Positions 61,552 through 64,000 of a DNA stretch of 64,000 nt are shown here, piece by piece. The position numbers and the translations under genes were made by a program. The first letter of the stretch is position 1, and every line of letters starts with the position of its first letter. The notes below the pieces were generated by a model. It made no database searches. It had not been told where the DNA came from and saw only the letters and a program-made list of their open reading frames with translations. This DNA comes from CAXBNB01 sp040151475. Its GTDB lineage: Bacteria > Bacteroidota > Bacteroidia > Cytophagales > Cyclobacteriaceae. Where the stretch lies: positions 1 to 64,000 of the forward strand of contig NZ_JBDKWG010000120.1 of NCBI RefSeq assembly GCF_040151475.1, in the 5' to 3' direction.

Positions 61552-62484
61552 TCATTTCCTTGCAAACCTGACGTTCCGTTTCAATCCCGAAAACTTCGTT
61601 CTCTTTACTGCCGATTTTTTAAATATTTTTTGGAAAACTTCTTCGGTGATTTCTTCCCAATCCCGTTTGGTCATGTCTTTCAAATCCGGATGAGGGTTGA
61701 ATTCCGGTTCCTGATGTGGTTTTGAAAAACGATTCCAGGGACAAACGTCCTGACATATGTCACAGCCAAAGATCCAGTCTTCAAATTTGTCTTTGAATAC
61801 AGAAGGTATATTTTCTTTCAACTCGATAGTAAGGTAAGAAATACATCGACTACCATCTACGACATAAGGATCGGAAATGGCATCTGTGGGACAGGCATCC
61901 ATACAAGCAGTACATGTACCACAATGGTCAGTTACAGGCAGGTCATATTCCAGTTCGAGATCGAGTATGATCTCGGCCAAAAAGAAAAATGAACCTTGCT
62001 TTTTGTTGAGTAAGAGACTGTTTTTTCCTATCCAACCTACTCCTGCTTTGGCAGCCCATGCTCGTTCATGAACAGGAGCTGAATCTACAAACACCCTACC
62101 AGCTACTTCACCAATTTTTTCTGTTATCTTCTCAAAAAACGTTTTGAGCTTGTCTTTGATCACGAAATGATAGTCTTTTCCATAAGCGTATTTGGCAATA
62201 TTGTACCCGGCTTTATGTGTTAAGTCTTCAATGGGGTAATAATTGTATATAAGAGAAATAACCGACTTGGCACCTTCTACGAGTTTGGTCGGGTCAAGAC
62301 GTTTGTCAAAATGATTGGCCATATAGTGCATTTGCCCGTGCATGCCTTGGTTGAGCCATTGTTCCAATCTCGGAGCTTCTTCTTCCAAAAAACCGGCTTT
62401 AGCTATACCACAAAAGTCAAAGCCCAATTCTTTGGCAAAGAGTTTGATTTTTTGTGCATTTGCAAGTGGAGTGGATGGCTTCAT
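61552..62484 (-). CDS. queG: Epoxyqueuosine reductase
   Basis: A 310-residue cobalamin- and iron-sulfur-dependent enzyme that reduces epoxyqueuosine to queuosine in tRNA. The N-terminal domain has GFDFCGIAKAGFLEEEAPR. Two 4Fe-4S motifs are complete: CGTCTACMDACP (about 186-197) and CDICQDVCPWN (about 240-250). FVDSAPVHERAWAAKAGVGW is the other signature. Length is typical of the short form. It acts in the cytosol. It is alone here, with no other queuosine gene nearby. Confidence 0.94.
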   Translation of the reverse strand: MKPSTPLANAQKIKLFAKELGFDFCGIAKAGFLEEEAPRLEQWLNQGMHGQMHYMANHFDKRLDPTKLVEGAKSVISLIYNYYPIEDLTHKAGYNIAKYAYGKDYHFVIKDKLKTFFEKITEKIGEVAGRVFVDSAPVHERAWAAKAGVGWIGKNSLLLNKKQGSFFFLAEIILDLELEYDLPVTDHCGTCTACMDACPTDAISDPYVVDGSRCISYLTIELKENIPSVFKDKFEDWIFGCDICQDVCPWNRFSKPHQEPEFNPHPDLKDMTKRDWEEITEEVFQKIFKKSAVKRTKFSGLKRNVRFARK

Positions 62485-62611
62485 AAATTATAAAAAAGGA
62501 ACGTCATGTTTTCAAATATGATCATTTTTTTACACTTCCAGAGTTTGACGGCCCGGAGAGTTATCAAAGTATATTTTTCCATGCGGCAAAAACATTTGCT
62601 TTTTTAAAATC

Positions 62612-62681
62612 ATGAGATGCCTGCCTTTACAGGTATGACGAATACAGAAGGTGAGTCATTACCTCTGCGTAGGTGAAGGCC
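62612..62681. repeat. Degenerate REP-like bimer
   Basis: GCCTGCCTTTACAGGTATGAC (about 62619-62639) and, on the other side, GTCATTACCTCTGCG with TAGGTGAAGGC form an imperfect mirror pair. The unit resembles the common repeat with the theme ATGCCTGC...GCAGGCAT in this phylum. Intergenic, about 130 nt upstream of queG, with the BCCT gene beyond it. Confidence 0.45.
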
Positions 62682-62753
62682 GCACAGTAGAAATATTGCC
62701 ATTGTTTATTCTGTTTTTCTTTACTGATTGTACAACAATAAGTAATCCCTTGA

Positions 62754-64000
62754 TTACAATTTACCTTTAGAAAAAAACATCATTTTTAGCAATCCAATAT
62801 TGATCATCAAAATTAAAATCAGGGCAGGTAGTCCTCCCAGATTGGATAGCATTTTGATGCCTCCTACACCTGCCATGCTTATCATGGTGTAGGCTACTGT
62901 GCCAATGGTCAACCCCCAGGCTATTTTGATGATCACCGGAGGGCTTGGAGAAGTAGGGGATATGCCTGTGGAACTGATGCCGCTCATCGCTTCTGTATTC
63001 GAATCTGCTGCTGTCACATACGACAAGAAAGCCGTGAATAAAAAAACGCCAGCAATGATTTTTGAAAAAGGAACCGTTTCGAAAATTTGATAAATAATGG
63101 CTTCCGGCCCTTCTTTGGATAGCACCATTCCCAAATCCATTCCCTGATTTAGAAAAATATCAATGGCTGTGCCACTAAATAAAGACATCCAAATGATACC
63201 GAACACAGAAGGGATAATCCAATTGAAGAGTAGGAATTGACGGATGGTATATCCATAGGATAATTTCCCTAAGAAAAGGGCAGTAATGGGTGCCCATGCC
63301 AGCCAGTTTGCCCAGTTGAAAGTTGTCCAGCTTTTTGGCCAGGGATCGTCGGGATAGGCGATAGATAGAGTGCCATACTCAAAGAAATGAGTTGCATAAA
63401 TCCAAAGCCCCTCTGCTGATAGTTTGACAATTGAGAAAATATTGCTGGTTACCAGAATAAAAAGAGCCAATGCCATGAAAATTTTAGCATTGATATCTGA
63501 CAAAATACGAATGCCTTTCATCAGACCTGAGACTGCTGACAGGATAAACGAAAATACTATGGTCAGAGTAAGCACCAACAACAACCAGGTTGGATTCCAA
63601 TTCAACAGGTAGTTGAAACCACCAGACAATGTGAGTATTCCTGCTCCGAGAGAAGCAGCCATACCGGCAACCAAAGCATACAAGCAGATGCCATCGATCC
63701 CGGAACCAAGCCATTTTATATTTTTTTTACCAAAAAAAGGAAACAAAGTGGATTGAAGACTAAAGGGTAGATTTTTATTGTAAAATGCTATGGCAAATAC
63801 TACAGCAGGCACGGCATAGATGGCATAAGGAATAAAGCTCCAGTGCAGGTACATCACAGACATGGCAAATGCTCCGGTAGCCTGAGAGTTTGGTATCAGA
63901 CCCGAAAACTTTGGTGGAGAAACTATGTGATAAATGGGCTCGGCCGTACCCCAAAATATGATTCCCGTGGCAATGGTAGTACACAATACTATGGAAAACC
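62754..64000 (-). CDS. BCCT-family transporter (N-terminus outside window)
   Basis: At least 415 residues of a BCCT (betaine/choline/carnitine) transporter, with the start beyond the window end. The reading frame is open to the last base, and the apparent start at 63986 is only an internal TTG (Leu). Markers are GTAEPIYHIV, AMSVMYLHWSFIPYAIYAVP, the signature TTFNWANWLAWAPI, YVTAADSNTEAMSG and about ten membrane helices. Such proteins import compatible solutes or related quaternary amines with Na+. The conserved Trp box is present. The substrate cannot be fixed without the missing part. Confidence 0.92.
   Translation of the reverse strand, partial: FSIVLCTTIATGIIFWGTAEPIYHIVSPPKFSGLIPNSQATGAFAMSVMYLHWSFIPYAIYAVPAVVFAIAFYNKNLPFSLQSTLFPFFGKKNIKWLGSGIDGICLYALVAGMAASLGAGILTLSGGFNYLLNWNPTWLLLVLTLTIVFSFILSAVSGLMKGIRILSDINAKIFMALALFILVTSNIFSIVKLSAEGLWIYATHFFEYGTLSIAYPDDPWPKSWTTFNWANWLAWAPITALFLGKLSYGYTIRQFLLFNWIIPSVFGIIWMSLFSGTAIDIFLNQGMDLGMVLSKEGPEAIIYQIFETVPFSKIIAGVFLFTAFLSYVTAADSNTEAMSGISSTGISPTSPSPPVIIKIAWGLTIGTVAYTMISMAGVGGIKMLSNLGGLPALILILMINIGLLKMMFFSKGKL

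Noticed and set aside
62742..62757. Hairpin GTAATC - n4 - GATTAC at the end of the BCCT gene as a terminator.
   Set aside because: The stem is only 6 bp, overlaps the stop codon and lacks a T run on the minus strand.
1..64000. CRISPR arrays, tRNA and rRNA genes.
   Set aside because: No regularly spaced direct repeats, no tRNA T-loop and acceptor pairing, and no rRNA-like stretch were recognised by reading. A dedicated scan could still find a short tRNA.

Overview
The window reads as chromosomal DNA of an AT-rich, Gram-negative member of the Bacteroidota, most likely a free-living Cytophagales-type bacterium. The reasons are a gldC gliding gene, TonB-dependent receptors paired with surface lipoproteins, tandem DUF6089 outer-membrane proteins, a lipoprotein-type OMP85 protein (TamL-like), the gene string ftsX-DUF3098-uppP-truB-ribF, and promoters of the Bacteroidota -33 TTTG / -7 TAnnTTTG type. 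No tRNA, rRNA, CRISPR array or intact mobile element was recognised. Almost everything is ordinary core genome; the accessory material is a zeta-like toxin locus, a transposase remnant and a repeat-flanked hrpB remnant.

Layout. 1-2.6 kb: a blaI-blaR1 type operon on the minus strand, whose sensor protease is fused to a TonB C-terminal domain and is followed by a small lipoprotein that looks like a copy of its sensor segment; a BlaI-type dyad sits inside the promoter. 2.7-11.8 kb: a long minus-strand envelope cluster (hydrolase, CBS protein, nadK, two DUF6089 proteins, uppS, bamA, two ompH/skp). 11.9-12.9 kb: cvpA and a YqeY protein. 13.2-14.1 kb: zeta-like kinase plus small partner. 14.2-17.9 kb: yjbQ, a two-cupin protein, a SiaC-like protein, a LolD-type ATPase and a DMT transporter. 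18-21.2 kb: pncB-pncA NAD salvage pair and convergent gap. 21.2-24.7 kb: gap with a decayed ISL3-like transposase piece, an orphan TPR histidine kinase and a methyltransferase. 24.8-28.4 kb: hppA behind a promoter and a terminator-like leader hairpin, then a lipoprotein of unknown function.

28.4-39.1 kb: PAP2 phosphatase, hemF, TamL-like OMP85 lipoprotein, a SpoU methyltransferase, two small genes, an SGNH-hydrolase lipoprotein with a TonB-dependent receptor, and gldC. 39.2-43.4 kb: macA-macB-tolC efflux operon without its ATPase. 43.5-47.1 kb: ftsX-DUF3098-uppP-truB-ribF operon. 47.2-48.7 kb: ECF sigma factor and probable membrane anti-sigma factor. 48.9-49.5 kb: frameshifted N-terminal remnant of hrpB bracketed by perfect palindromes. 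49.5-54.5 kb: TonB-dependent receptor and a beta-helix lipoprotein. 54.8-59.3 kb: MoxR ATPase, DUF4301 protein and a eukaryotic-type (GT3) glycogen synthase. 59.6-64 kb: sugar isomerase-like lipoprotein with a DUF1080 protein, queG, and a BCCT transporter cut by the window edge.

Together the genes emphasise outer-membrane construction (bamA, skp, TamL-like protein, LolD-like ATPase), undecaprenyl-phosphate supply (uppS, uppP, PAP2), NAD(P) and FAD supply (pncA, pncB, nadK, ribF) and nutrient import or efflux through TonB and TolC systems. The most interesting items are the self-regulated BlaI operon with a duplicated sensor module, the repeat-bracketed hrpB fossil, and the hairpin directly behind the hppA promoter. 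I did not find a clearly new defence or mobile system. Functional calls rest on sequence motifs and remembered family features only; no database search was possible.
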